Shown piece after piece: positions 8,393 through 16,382 of a DNA stretch of 64,000 nt (position 1 is its first letter; every line of letters starts with the position of its first letter). The DNA is from Butyrivibrio sp. INlla14 (GTDB lineage: Bacteria; Bacillota; Clostridia; Lachnospirales; Lachnospiraceae). A model generated the notes under the pieces. It made no database searches. It saw nothing but the letters and a program-made list of their open reading frames with translations, and was not told the origin of the DNA. Both the position numbers and the translations under genes were made by a program. The stretch is taken from positions 1-64,000 of the forward strand of contig NZ_FMVS01000006.1 of NCBI RefSeq assembly GCF_900102515.1. The letters are read 5' to 3'.

Positions 8393-9129
8393 GAGAGAAT
8401 CTGGGGAATTTCCTTAAGCCTCTTGTATCCAAGAGAAATGAGCTCAGCTATTTTTTCTTTGTGTTCGTCTCGGTTAAGACAGCGTGAATAAGCAACTTCC
8501 AGCGGATCGCCAATGTTCATTTCGTTGTAGCCGTGAATTCTTTTGGTGAGGTCCATAAGAAACATATCCGCCTTCACGTCATCACAGTTTTCCATGATCA
8601 TAATGAATTCATTGCCACCATTTCTGCCAATGTGGCCATAATCCTGGCTAACATCCTCCAGAATTGAGCTAAACTCGGAAATCAGGAAGTTTCCATTTGT
8701 ATGCCCATTATCCTTGTTAATAGAAGAGAGATTATTGATCTTAAGCAGGAGGAATCCAGCATTTGGTAAGATTTCAGGAGAACTGAAGCTCTCAAAGATC
8801 AGATCACAGCTGTATCTGTTAGGAAGCCCTGTCAGCTTGTCTATGTAAGCAAGCCGGTTAAGATGCCTGCCAATTGATGCGGTTCTATGGAGAATGTAAA
8901 AGTCAAAAATGACAGAAAAAGCAAACAAAATAAGAGTAATGAGCATGACATAGAAAATAGGAGGAGTTGGAGAAGCTATAATGCCATCCACAACTGCCTG
9001 GTCTCTAAAGAACATTACGGCAAGAATAATTGTCAATATGGCGAGAACGACCAGAGAGATGATCTTATATATGTAAATGCTGTTATATACAGTTGCTCTT
9101 TTGTTTTTATCGAAGAACTCTGTCTGCAT
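8389..9129 (-). CDS. membrane GGDEF-domain protein with degenerate active site
   Basis: About 246 residues: two transmembrane helices (~20-42 and ~58-80) followed by a GGDEF-type domain (~92-246) that begins with the conserved LAYIDKLTGLPNR. The signature is GGNEF (171-175) instead of GG(D/E)EF. The metal-binding Asp positions of the usual DxDxFKxxND block read KINNLSSINK, and the GHxxGD block reads GHTNGN. All metal-ligand acidic residues are therefore lost, and the protein is very likely not a diguanylate cyclase. It may bind GTP or act as a structural or signalling partner. The start at 9129 follows a strong AGGAGG site. It is the first gene of the minus-strand operon. Confidence 0.85.
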   Translation of the reverse strand: MQTEFFDKNKRATVYNSIYIYKIISLVVLAILTIILAVMFFRDQAVVDGIIASPTPPIFYVMLITLILFAFSVIFDFYILHRTASIGRHLNRLAYIDKLTGLPNRYSCDLIFESFSSPEILPNAGFLLLKINNLSSINKDNGHTNGNFLISEFSSILEDVSQDYGHIGRNGGNEFIMIMENCDDVKADMFLMDLTKRIHGYNEMNIGDPLEVAYSRCLNRDEHKEKIAELISLGYKRLKEIPQILS

Positions 9130-9244
9130 CACAATCCTCCTGCGTATCAAACTATTTAGCAGATTTCAAGCACAAAGTATCAAATGCAAATGAACATATG
9201 TATAATTATTGTACTATATTTAGTTAATGATATAAAGGAGATTT

Positions 9245-9304
9245 GTTGTTGCTTATGTTGATGCTTGTGTTGATGCTTATGCTGCTACTTGTGTTGATGC
9301 TTGC
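9245..9304 (+). repeat. five tandem 12-bp repeats (GTTGATGCTTRT)
   Basis: Five head-to-tail 12-bp units: GTTGTTGCTTAT, GTTGATGCTTGT, GTTGATGCTTAT, GCTGCTACTTGT and GTTGATGCTTGC. The length keeps the reading frame. In the frame that follows a good ribosome binding site they encode a Leu/Met-rich hydrophobic segment; the other plus-strand frames are also largely open here. Confidence 0.85.
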
Positions 9305-9377
9305 GGAGGCGAGAATTGTACTATTACATGTGGAAAGCTGTTTGTTGAGAAAACGCGTGTACATTGCAAAAAAATGA
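9249..9377 (+). CDS. candidate Leu-rich hydrophobic mini-protein
   Basis: A possible 42-residue peptide reading from TTG at 9249, eight bases after AAAGGAG (9234-9240); an in-frame ATG at 9255 is the alternative. The first ~17 residues are almost only Leu, Met and Val, then comes AEARIVLLHVE, then a basic tail (LLRKRVYIAKK). A single membrane helix with a basic C-terminal end is the shape of many type I toxin peptides and small membrane regulators. The hydrophobic part is encoded by the 12-bp tandem repeats, so the composition could instead be a by-product of repeat growth. The last codons run into the first arm of the heptamer array. No family is recognised. Confidence 0.3.
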   Translation: MLMLMLVLMLMLLLVLMLAEARIVLLHVESCLLRKRVYIAKK

Positions 9378-9679
9378 AAATATCATTTTACACGCCAAAA
9401 AGAATGCAATAGAAAAATGCGTGTAGGGAATTCTGATAATAACTGGCATCCTACACGCACAGAAGAGTCAAACGGGAATACGCGTGTAAGGGCATCGTGA
9501 TGGAAAGCGGGAGTGTACACGCATATAAGGGCCAAACAGAAATATGCGTGTAAGGGCATTGTGATGGAAAGCGAGAGCGTACACGCATATAAGAGCCAAA
9601 CAGTAATATGCGTGTAAGGGCATCGTGATGAAAGTGGGAGTGTACACGCATATAAGAGCCAAACAAGAGTATGCGTGTA
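9355..9679. repeat. array of alternating inverted heptamers GCGTGTA / TACACGC, ~64-bp period
   Basis: GCGTGTA starts at 9355, 9419, 9482, 9546, 9610 and 9673, giving spacings of 63 or 64. Its inverse TACACGC starts at 9389, 9452, 9516, 9580 and 9643. The distance from GCGTGTA to TACACGC is 33-34 in every unit, and from TACACGC to the next GCGTGTA exactly 30. The three right-hand units are near-identical along their whole length (AGGGCATCGTGATGGAAAG). In the two left-hand units the interior has lost similarity but the heptamers and their spacing are kept. In the younger units the inverted ends extend to ten bases (TACACGCATA/TATGCGTGTA). Minus-strand open frames across the array are repeat artefacts. 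No known element is recognised. Confidence 0.9.
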
Positions 9680-9773
9680 TGTGGAGTATGGATCCATGCA
9701 TTACGCAGGATTCGTCCCTCGTTTCGCAAGGGACTGGTCCAATACGCCCCATTTCCAAATGAAAATCAAGCTT

Positions 9774-10595
9774 CTATAGTTTAATTGCAGATGGAACTCT
9801 CTTGTTAAAGGTGTAGTACTCGGTAAAGCCGCAATTCATAGCAATTTCACGGGCTTTTTCAAAAGAACCTGCGATACCTTCTGGAGTGTGGGCATCGGCT
9901 CCGAAAGTTATGATACGTCCGCCAAGCTCATGGAATCTTTTCAATACATCTGCTGGTGGATTGGGCTCCTTGCTTCCACGGAAAAGAGCCTTGGTATTAA
10001 GGTCAAGTCCCTTGCCATTTTTGACAAGTGTGACTAGAATTTCATCTATTATTTCCTTATACATATTGTAAGAGTAGTAAGGCGCGCCACTTGGGGCATA
10101 GCGCACAATGTAGTCAAGGTGTCCCAGACAGTCATAGTCATTAAAGGCTTGGATGTTCTCTAAAGTGGATTCAAAGTAGCGAAGGATCACATCTTTTTCA
10201 TCCTTGCCTTCCCAGGCCTCAGGGTAGAAGGGATCCTTTTTATCAAGAAGGTGGATAGAACCAATGACAAAGTCGAAGTCATTTTCCTTTATAAGAGCAG
10301 AGTTTGTATCTGTGATCTGCATCTGAAGCCCTAGTTCAATTCCATATTTTATAGTGATCTTATCCTTATACTCTTCTTTATAGGAAAAGAGATCACGCTT
10401 ATAGGCTGGAATGTCAAGAGTAAAGAGGCCTTCCGGAACTTCTTTTGTCACAGGAAAGTCCAGATCCATATGCTCAGTAAAACAGATTTCTGAGAGGCCA
10501 AGCTTTATGGCACTCTCAATCATATCTTTCATTGGAGTGTCGCTATCTCCGGAATGATCTGAATGCATGTGATAGTCAGCGGGAAGTATATTCAT
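9774..10595 (-). CDS. hisK: PHP-family histidinol-phosphatase
   Basis: A 273-residue PHP-domain phosphoesterase. Metal-binding motifs are visible: DYHMHSDHS near the N terminus, EICFTEHMDLD (~36-46), the IGSIHLLD segment, HLDYIVRY and FGADAHTPEG near the C terminus. These match HisK/HisJ histidinol-phosphate phosphatases (step before histidinol in histidine synthesis). Related PHP proteins act on other sugar or nucleoside phosphates, so the substrate is not certain. The start is preceded by AGGAAAGGA. It stands alone, divergent from gap, with no other histidine gene in the window. Confidence 0.85.
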   Translation of the reverse strand: MNILPADYHMHSDHSGDSDTPMKDMIESAIKLGLSEICFTEHMDLDFPVTKEVPEGLFTLDIPAYKRDLFSYKEEYKDKITIKYGIELGLQMQITDTNSALIKENDFDFVIGSIHLLDKKDPFYPEAWEGKDEKDVILRYFESTLENIQAFNDYDCLGHLDYIVRYAPSGAPYYSYNMYKEIIDEILVTLVKNGKGLDLNTKALFRGSKEPNPPADVLKRFHELGGRIITFGADAHTPEGIAGSFEKAREIAMNCGFTEYYTFNKRVPSAIKL

Positions 10596-10784
10596 TTATA
10601 TCCTTTCCTGGCATATTGCTTGTTATGCAAAATCCATTTGAAATATTGATTATTGTTGATATTACAAATATGTATGGCTTTTATAATTTTTTTATAAAGA
10701 CCTGTAAAGTGCCACAGTTACGCATTTTTTAAAAATTCGCCGTTTGCACCCTATTATGATATCACGTTTTTTAAATATTCTTAC

Positions 10785-10813
10785 TTGATTTATGTGGAAA
10801 AGTCTATTAGAAT
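10785..10813 (+). promoter_or_regulatory. sigma-A-type promoter of gap
   Basis: TTGATT at 10785-10790 and TAGAAT at 10808-10813, separated by 17 bases, about 80 bases upstream of the gap start. The rest of the 297-base gap between the divergent hisK-like gene and gap is AT-rich and shows nothing else that I can support. Confidence 0.65.
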
Positions 10814-10892
10814 TGTAATTGCTGATAAAAAATTATCAAATTGATATGTAACAGCAATCAAAATATAAATTTCATTTTAGGAGGAACTTAAA

Positions 10893-11924
10893 ATGGCAGT
10901 AAAAGTTGCAATTAATGGTTTTGGCCGTATCGGTCGTCTTGCATTCAGACAGATGTTTGGTGCAGAAGGTTACGAAGTAGTAGCTATCAACGATTTGACA
11001 AGCCCTAAGATGCTTGCTCATCTCTTGAAGTATGATTCATCACAGGGCCGTTACGTAGAAGTAGGTCATGAGGATGACGTAACAGCTGATGATGAGGCTG
11101 GTACAATCACAGTAAAGGGTAAGACAATCAAGATCTACAAAGAGCCAGATGCTAACAACTGCCCTTGGGGAGAGCTTGGCGTAGACGTTGTTCTTGAGTG
11201 CTCAGGCTTCTATACATCAAAGGAAAAGGCACAGGCACACATCAATGCTGGTGCTAAGAAGGTAGTTATCTCTGCTCCTGCAGGAAACGATCTTCCTACA
11301 ATCGTTTACAACGTAAACCACAAGACTCTTACAAAGGATGACAAGATCATTTCAGCTGCTTCTTGCACAACAAACTGTCTTGCACCTATGGCTAAGGCTC
11401 TTAACGATTACGCTCCAATTCAGTCAGGTATCATGTGCACAATCCACGCTTACACAGGTGACCAGATGATCCTTGATGGACCACAGAGAAAGGGCGACCT
11501 CAGAAGATCACGTGCTGGTGCTTGCAACATCGTTCCTAACTCAACAGGTGCTGCTAAGGCTATCGGCCTTGTTATCCCTGAACTTAACGGAAAGCTCATC
11601 GGCGCTGCTCAGCGTGTTCCTACACCTACAGGATCAACAACACTTCTCTTTGCAGTAGTTAAGAAGGCTGACGTTACTAAGGAAGCTGTTAACGCAGCTA
11701 TGAAGGCAGCAGCTACAGAGTCATTCGGATACAACACAGACGAGATCGTTTCATCTGATATCGTTGGTATGAGATTTGGTTCACTCTTCGATGCTACTCA
11801 GACTCTTGTAAACAAGGTTGATGACGATACATACGAAGTACAGGTTGTTTCATGGTATGACAACGAGAACTCATACACATCACAGATGGTTAGAACAATC
11901 AAGTACTTTGCAGAGCTTGGCTGA
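10893..11924 (+). CDS. gap: glyceraldehyde-3-phosphate dehydrogenase
   Basis: A 343-residue cytosolic GAPDH: oxidises glyceraldehyde 3-phosphate with NAD+ and phosphate to 1,3-bisphosphoglycerate. The N-terminal Rossmann motif is [10 protein letters not shown], the catalytic Cys sits in [13 protein letters not shown], the active-site His in [11 protein letters not shown], and the C-terminal WYDNE motif is present. An AGGAGG site lies eight bases before the ATG. Codon use is strongly biased, as expected for a highly expressed gene. It is followed by its own terminator, so pgk and tpiA downstream probably need read-through or another promoter. Confidence 0.98.
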   Translation: MAVKVAINGFGRIGRLAFRQMFGAEGYEVVAINDLTSPKMLAHLLKYDSSQGRYVEVGHEDDVTADDEAGTITVKGKTIKIYKEPDANNCPWGELGVDVVLECSGFYTSKEKAQAHINAGAKKVVISAPAGNDLPTIVYNVNHKTLTKDDKIISAASCTTNCLAPMAKALNDYAPIQSGIMCTIHAYTGDQMILDGPQRKGDLRRSRAGACNIVPNSTGAAKAIGLVIPELNGKLIGAAQRVPTPTGSTTLLFAVVKKADVTKEAVNAAMKAAATESFGYNTDEIVSSDIVGMRFGSLFDATQTLVNKVDDDTYEVQVVSWYDNENSYTSQMVRTIKYFAELG

Positions 11925-11954
11925 TCTACCTCGAATATCGAAATAGACTTTTGA

Positions 11955-11991
11955 TGAGGTCCGGTCCATATGGGCCGGGCCTCATTTTTTT
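11955..11991 (+). terminator. terminator after gap
   Basis: GC-rich interrupted stem TGAGG-t-CCGG-t-CC, loop ATAT, GG-g-CCGG-g-CCTCA (the t/g positions can wobble-pair), followed by seven T. It separates gap from pgk. A second short hairpin (GCATCC/GGATGC, ~12004-12023) sits in the pgk leader. Confidence 0.85.
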
Positions 11992-12057
11992 AAACCTTTT
12001 CAGCATCCGATTCAGAGGATGCAATAATTCAAATCATAATTCCAGGAGGAAAAAAAT

Positions 12058-13296
12058 ATGTCACTTAACAAAAAGTCAGTAGATGACATCAATGTAAAGG
12101 GCAGACGCGTACTCGTTCGTTGCGATTTCAACGTACCTCTTAAGGGTGGCGAGATCACAGACGAGACAAGAATCGTAGCAGCTCTTCCTACAATCCAGAA
12201 GCTTATCAAGGACGGCGGTAAGGTTATCCTTTGCTCACACCTTGGAAAGGTTAAGAATGGCCCTAACGAGGGAGAGTCACTTGCTCCAGTTGCTAAGAGA
12301 CTTTCAGAGAAGCTTGGCAAGGAAGTTAAGTTCATCGCTGATTACAACGTAACAGGCGCTGACGCTACAGCAGCTGTTGCAGCTATGAATGAGGGAGATG
12401 TAATTCTTCTTCAGAACACAAGATTCAGAGGCAAGGAAGAGACTAAGCCTGAAGAGGCTGGTGAGGCTTTTGCAAAAGAGCTTGCTGATCTTGCTGATGA
12501 TTATGTATGCGATGCTTTTGGTTCAGCTCACAGAGCACATGCTTCAGTTGCAGTTGTTACTAAGTACATCACACAGAAGGGTGGCAGCAATGTAGTTGGT
12601 TACCTTATGCAGAAGGAAATCGACTTCCTTGGAAACGCTGTTGAGAACCCAGTTAGACCTTTCGTAGCTATTCTTGGTGGCGCTAAGGTTGCTGATAAGC
12701 TCAACGTTATCAACACTCTTCTTGATAAGTGCGATACTCTTATCATCGGTGGTGGTATGGCTTACACATTCCTTAAGGCTAAGGGATATGAAGTTGGTAA
12801 GTCACTTCTTGATGAGACAAAGGTTGATTATTGTAGGGAAATGATGGAGAAGGCTCAGAAGGCTGGCAAGCAGCTTCTTCTTCCTGTTGACGCTGTAACT
12901 ATCGCAGAGTTCCCAGATCCTATCGACAATCCATCAATTGAGACAGTAGTTGTTGATGCTGATAAGATCCCTGCTGACAGAGAGGGTGCTGATATCGGAC
13001 CTAAGACAATCGCTCTTTACGCAGAGGCTGTTAAGTCTGCTAAGACTGTTGTTTGGAACGGACCTATGGGCGTATTCGAGAACCCAGTTCTTGCTACAGG
13101 TACCAAGGAAGTTGCTAAGGCACTTTCAGAGACATCTGCTACAACAATCATCGGTGGTGGTGATAGTGCTGCAGCTGTTAACCAGCTTGGCTATGCTGAC
13201 AAGATGAGCCACATCTCAACAGGTGGTGGTGCTTCTCTTGAGTTCCTTGAAGGCAAGAAGCTTCCAGGCGTATACGCAGCTGACGACAAAGATTGA
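12058..13296 (+). CDS. pgk: phosphoglycerate kinase
   Basis: A 412-residue two-domain phosphoglycerate kinase: transfers phosphate from 1,3-bisphosphoglycerate to ADP. The signature VRCDFNVPL is at about residues 20-28. The glycine-rich nucleotide loops [13 protein letters not shown] and IGGGDSAAA are present, and the length is typical. CCAGGAGG precedes the ATG. tpiA follows after 48 bases with no terminator between, so the two are co-transcribed. Codon use is as biased as in gap. Confidence 0.98.
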   Translation: MSLNKKSVDDINVKGRRVLVRCDFNVPLKGGEITDETRIVAALPTIQKLIKDGGKVILCSHLGKVKNGPNEGESLAPVAKRLSEKLGKEVKFIADYNVTGADATAAVAAMNEGDVILLQNTRFRGKEETKPEEAGEAFAKELADLADDYVCDAFGSAHRAHASVAVVTKYITQKGGSNVVGYLMQKEIDFLGNAVENPVRPFVAILGGAKVADKLNVINTLLDKCDTLIIGGGMAYTFLKAKGYEVGKSLLDETKVDYCREMMEKAQKAGKQLLLPVDAVTIAEFPDPIDNPSIETVVVDADKIPADREGADIGPKTIALYAEAVKSAKTVVWNGPMGVFENPVLATGTKEVAKALSETSATTIIGGGDSAAAVNQLGYADKMSHISTGGGASLEFLEGKKLPGVYAADDKD

Positions 13297-13344
13297 GAAC
13301 AGAACCTCATTATAAATGATGTGAACCGGTATAAGGAGACAAAA

Positions 13345-14091
13345 ATGGCAAGAAGAAGAATTATTGCCGGCAACTGGAAGATGAACATGACACCTTCTGA
13401 GGCTGTTAAGCTTGTTGCTGAGCTCAAGGATTTAGTTAAGAACGATGCTGTAGACGTAGTATACTGCGTACCAGCTATCGATATCGTACCTGTAGTAGAG
13501 GCTGTTAAGGGCACAAACGTTAATGTTGGTGCTGAGAACTTCTACATCGAGGACAAGGGTGCATTCACAGGTGAAATTTCTGCACCAATGCTTGTAGATG
13601 CAGGCGTTAAATATGTTATCATGGGACATTCTGAGAGAAGAGACATCTTCGGCGAGAATGATATCCTCATCAATGCTAAGGTTAAGAAGGCATTCGCTGC
13701 TGGTCTTACACCTATCCTTTGCTGTGGTGAGTCTCTTGCACTTCGTAAGGCTGGTACTTACAAGGAGTGGATTGAGAGACAGATCACTTGGGACCTTTCA
13801 GGTGTAACAGCTGACCAGGTTAAGAAGCTTGTTATCGCTTACGAGCCTATCTGGGCTATCGGAACAGGCGAGACAGCTACAGCTGATCAGGCTGAGGAAG
13901 TTTGCGGATTCATCCGTGAGCTCATTGCTAAGCTCTACGACCAGGCTACAGCTGATGAAGTTCGTATCCAGTACGGCGGATCAATGAACGCTGGCAACGC
14001 TGCTGAGCTTCTTTCAAAGCCTAACATCGACGGTGGTCTCATCGGCGGTGCTTCCCTTAAGCCAGACTTCGGCAAGATCGTTAACGCCTAA
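13345..14091 (+). CDS. tpiA: triosephosphate isomerase
   Basis: A 248-residue TIM-barrel enzyme interconverting dihydroxyacetone phosphate and glyceraldehyde 3-phosphate. Catalytic residues are visible: Lys in GNWKMN (K12), His in IMGHSERR, and Glu in [14 protein letters not shown]; the phosphate loop is YGGSMNAGN. The ATG at 13345 is used because AAGGAG lies seven bases upstream and the sequence then begins [12 protein letters not shown]; an in-frame ATG eight codons earlier adds residues foreign to the family. It completes the gap-pgk-tpiA block and is followed by a REP-like element and a strong terminator. Confidence 0.98.
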   Translation: MARRRIIAGNWKMNMTPSEAVKLVAELKDLVKNDAVDVVYCVPAIDIVPVVEAVKGTNVNVGAENFYIEDKGAFTGEISAPMLVDAGVKYVIMGHSERRDIFGENDILINAKVKKAFAAGLTPILCCGESLALRKAGTYKEWIERQITWDLSGVTADQVKKLVIAYEPIWAIGTGETATADQAEEVCGFIRELIAKLYDQATADEVRIQYGGSMNAGNAAELLSKPNIDGGLIGGASLKPDFGKIVNA

Positions 14092-14132
14092 GCCAGAAAT
14101 GGATCTAGGGGACGGAGTCAACAGACCATGTC
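14091..14132 (+). repeat. REP-like dispersed hairpin element, copy 1
   Basis: Starts inside the tpiA stop codon: AGCCAGAAATGGATCT, then AGGGGACGGAGTCAAC, then AGACCAT. The outer parts pair (ATGG-a-TCT with AGA-CCAT) around a loop with the core GGGGACGGAGTCA. The same core and layout recur directly after another stop codon at 20690. A diverged third copy (TGACGGAGTCAACGTCATTT) lies at about 14247-14266. Confidence 0.7.
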
Positions 14133-14171
14133 GGTAAAAAGGACGAAAGTAACCAGATCAGAAATACATTG

Positions 14172-14225
14172 AGATGGAAACCATTTCCTGCATTGTGCAG
14201 AGTAAATGGCTTCCATCTTTTTTTA
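14172..14225 (+). terminator. long terminator after tpiA
   Basis: A three-part stem: AGATGGAA with TTCCATCT, CCATTT with AAATGG, and an apical CTGCA-TTG-TGCAG, followed by eight T. It closes the pgk-tpiA unit. The remainder of the 317-base gap before the next gene holds the two REP-like copies and a leader without other recognisable features. Confidence 0.85.
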
Positions 14226-14408
14226 CACCAGAAAAATGGTACTGAGTGACGGAGTCAACGTCATTTAGATAAGGAAATGCAGTAAATGCGAAATAGGCAC
14301 GCCACGTTCTTCGGATTATACAGTAGCGGCCATTCTCTTTGCGCATGCAACAATATTCTGCTATACTCTATAGGGCTGCAAAAGACAGCCGTAGAGGAGC
14401 CTAAAACT

Positions 14409-14909
14409 ATGAAAAAAAACAACATTATCCTGATAGGAATGCCTGCTTCTGGAAAGAGTACAGTAGGCGTAATACTTGCAAAGATTCTGGGGTATAACTT
14501 CGTAGATGCTGATATAGTAATCCAGAAAAAAGAAGGACGTAAACTATCTCAGATCATTGAGACAGAAGGAATTGACGGCTTCATCAATATAGAAAATCAG
14601 ATCAACTCTGAGATTGAAGTTGAAAAGAGTGTCATTGCTACAGGCGGTAGTGCCGTATATGGCAAAGAGGCTATGGACCACTACAAGAATATTGGAAAGG
14701 TAGTCTATCTTAAGGTTAGCATGGATACACTTACAAAGCGCCTTAGAGATGTTAAGCAGAGAGGCGTAGTTATGAGAGAAGGCCAGTCGCTGGTGTCTCT
14801 CTACAACGAAAGAACCCCTCTATATGAGAGATATGCAGACATCACCATCGATGAAGGTGATAAGACAATGGAAGAAGTTGTCGCAGATTTGTTGGCTGCA
14901 CTAGCTTGA
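14409..14909 (+). CDS. shikimate kinase-like protein
   Basis: A 166-residue P-loop kinase of the shikimate kinase fold. Walker A is GMPASGKSTVG, followed by the shikimate kinase pattern VDADIVIQKKEGRKLSQII and the glycine-rich ATGGSAVY. The family would phosphorylate shikimate in chorismate synthesis. Two family features are weakened: the GExxFRxxE block reads GIDGFINIE, lacking the shikimate-binding Arg, and the LID sequence is RDVKQRGVVMREG. The substrate could therefore be something else. The ATG at 14409 is preferred (GAGGAG upstream, then MKKNNIILIG); the open frame extends 41 codons further upstream without family similarity. No aromatic amino acid gene is nearby. Confidence 0.75.
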   Translation: MKKNNIILIGMPASGKSTVGVILAKILGYNFVDADIVIQKKEGRKLSQIIETEGIDGFINIENQINSEIEVEKSVIATGGSAVYGKEAMDHYKNIGKVVYLKVSMDTLTKRLRDVKQRGVVMREGQSLVSLYNERTPLYERYADITIDEGDKTMEEVVADLLAALA

Positions 14910-14981
14910 TCTGAAGATAAAATCATTGATAGATTATCTTTAGTTATCATCTTGATTTTCTCCCAAGTTGTAGCCTATCTT

Positions 14982-15551
14982 CTATATTGGTCTGTACATT
15001 AGCTCATTCCCATGATCTTTTAGCCATTTGCGCTTTTCTTTATAATCAGGAATGATTTTCTCAACTTCTGCCCAGAATCTTGGTGAGTGATTCATCTCTT
15101 TTCTGTGGCAGAGTTCATGAACGATGACGTAGTCTATGATCTCATCTGGAGTTTTCATAAGTAAACAATTAAAATTAAGATTTCCCTTGGCGGAGCAGCT
15201 TCCCCAGCGGCTCTTTTGCATTCTGATAGTGATATTTCCGTAGGTCACACCAATGAGAGCGGCGTAAGACCTGACTTTCCCAGGGATGATCCTCTTGGCC
15301 CGGGTTTTTAGGAGCTTTATTTCCTGCTCGGAAATGGGCATTTTTTCCTCTCCAGCCTCCTGGCGTTCTTTTTGCTTGTTCTTCATCTTGCGCACATGAT
15401 CATCAATCCAATCGGCTTTTTGTCCAATAAATTTGTTGATTTGTGAAATTGGCATGCGAAGCGGCGCACGGACACAAACTTCGCCTTTGGCGTTAACCTC
15501 TATGACTAATGTTTTTCTTTTGCTTCTGATCAATTTGATTTCCTGACTCAT
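14982..15551 (-). CDS. YgjP-like zinc metallopeptidase domain protein
   Basis: A 189-residue protein of the YgjP/DUF45 (SprT/WSS1-related) metallopeptidase group. The zinc motif is VHELCHRKEMNHSPRFW (HExxH plus a downstream His), preceded by RMQKSRWGSCSAKGNLNFN, which is diagnostic for the family. Members are soluble and poorly characterised. The start ATG has no Shine-Dalgarno, and TATAAT lies just six bases before it, so the transcript may be leaderless. The second inverted-repeat array begins about 45 bases upstream of the start. Confidence 0.9.
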   Translation of the reverse strand: MSQEIKLIRSKRKTLVIEVNAKGEVCVRAPLRMPISQINKFIGQKADWIDDHVRKMKNKQKERQEAGEEKMPISEQEIKLLKTRAKRIIPGKVRSYAALIGVTYGNITIRMQKSRWGSCSAKGNLNFNCLLMKTPDEIIDYVIVHELCHRKEMNHSPRFWAEVEKIIPDYKEKRKWLKDHGNELMYRPI

Positions 15552-15597
15552 ACAATAATTATATCATATGCCTTGAAAGTGTAGAGGTTGACTGAAA

Positions 15598-16252
15598 TCA
15601 TGCAAGAAAATAGAAAAACCAAGTTATGCATGACAAGTGTAGAAATGGATCATGCAAGAAAATAGAAAAACTAAGTTATGCATGACAAGTGCAGAATAGA
15701 ATCATGCAAGAAACAATAAAAAACAGATTATGCATGACACTCCAAGAACGAAATGATGCAAGGAAAGAGAAAAGTAAGAAATTGCATGATTTGTGCTGGC
15801 TAGAGTGATGCAAGAAAATGAAAATGCAGATTTTACATCACTTAGTGAGAACATAATGATGCAAGAAAATAGAAAAACTAAGTTATGCATGACAAGTGCA
15901 GAACAGAATCATGCAAGAAACAATAAAAAACAGATTATGTATGATACTCTGAGAAAAAATGATGCAAGGAAAGAGAAAAGTAAGAAATTGCATGATTTGT
16001 GCTGGCTAGAGTGATGCAAGAAAATGAAAATGCAGATTTTGCATCACTTGGTGAGAATAAAATGATGCAAGAAAATAGAAAACTAAGTTATGCATGACAA
16101 GTGCTGGCTAGAGTGATGCAAGAAAATTAAAATGCAGATTTTGCATCACTTGGTGAGAACAGAATGATGCAAGAAAATAGAAAAACCAAGTTATGCATGA
16201 CAAGTGCAGAACAGAATCATGCAAGAAACAATAAAAATCAAAAAATGCATGA
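15598..16252. repeat. array of 13 units with inverted TSATGCA / TGCATSA heptamers, ~51-bp period
   Basis: Left arms TCATGCA or TGATGCA start at 15598, 15650, 15702, 15754, 15806, 15857, 15909, 15960, 16012, 16063, 16114, 16165 and 16217. Right arms (mostly TGCATGA, twice TGCATCA, with TACATCA and TGTATGA variants) start 28-29 bases after each left arm, and the next left arm follows 22-23 bases later. The loops fall into four classes in the order A-A-B-C-D-A-B-C-D-A-D-A-B, showing duplication of multi-unit blocks. The array fills most of the 831-base gap between the YgjP-like gene and the GTPase. Short open frames inside it are not coding. A possible plus-strand promoter TTGACT-17-TAGAAA (15588-15616) overlaps the first unit. 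The element family is not recognised. Confidence 0.9.
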
Positions 16253-16382
16253 TACCCCCAACCCAACACCAAAAACGACCAAAGCACATCACATTGAATA
16301 GTGCATTTACTAATGTTATACTGATAATATCAAAAAGACATCTAAATACATCTATAGGCATTCTTTTTAGGGGAGAAAAACA

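Noticed and set aside
9355-9679. CRISPR array
   Set aside because: 37-bp repeat-like units with 26-27-base intervals resemble the geometry, but the intervals of the last three units are near-identical and the repeat interiors diverge, the opposite of a CRISPR. No cas gene is near.
9715-9733. GTCCCT/AGGGAC hairpin as a terminator
   Set aside because: No T-run on either strand and only six pairs around a nine-base loop.
9383-9758. Three overlapping open frames on the minus strand across the heptamer array
   Set aside because: They are repeats of one peptide pattern in each frame caused by tandem units; no ribosome binding sites, and composition is unlike other proteins here.
15598-16252. CRISPR array or small protein genes in the 13-unit repeat
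   Set aside because: Intervals recur in classes instead of being unique; open frames are short, low-complexity and without ribosome binding sites.
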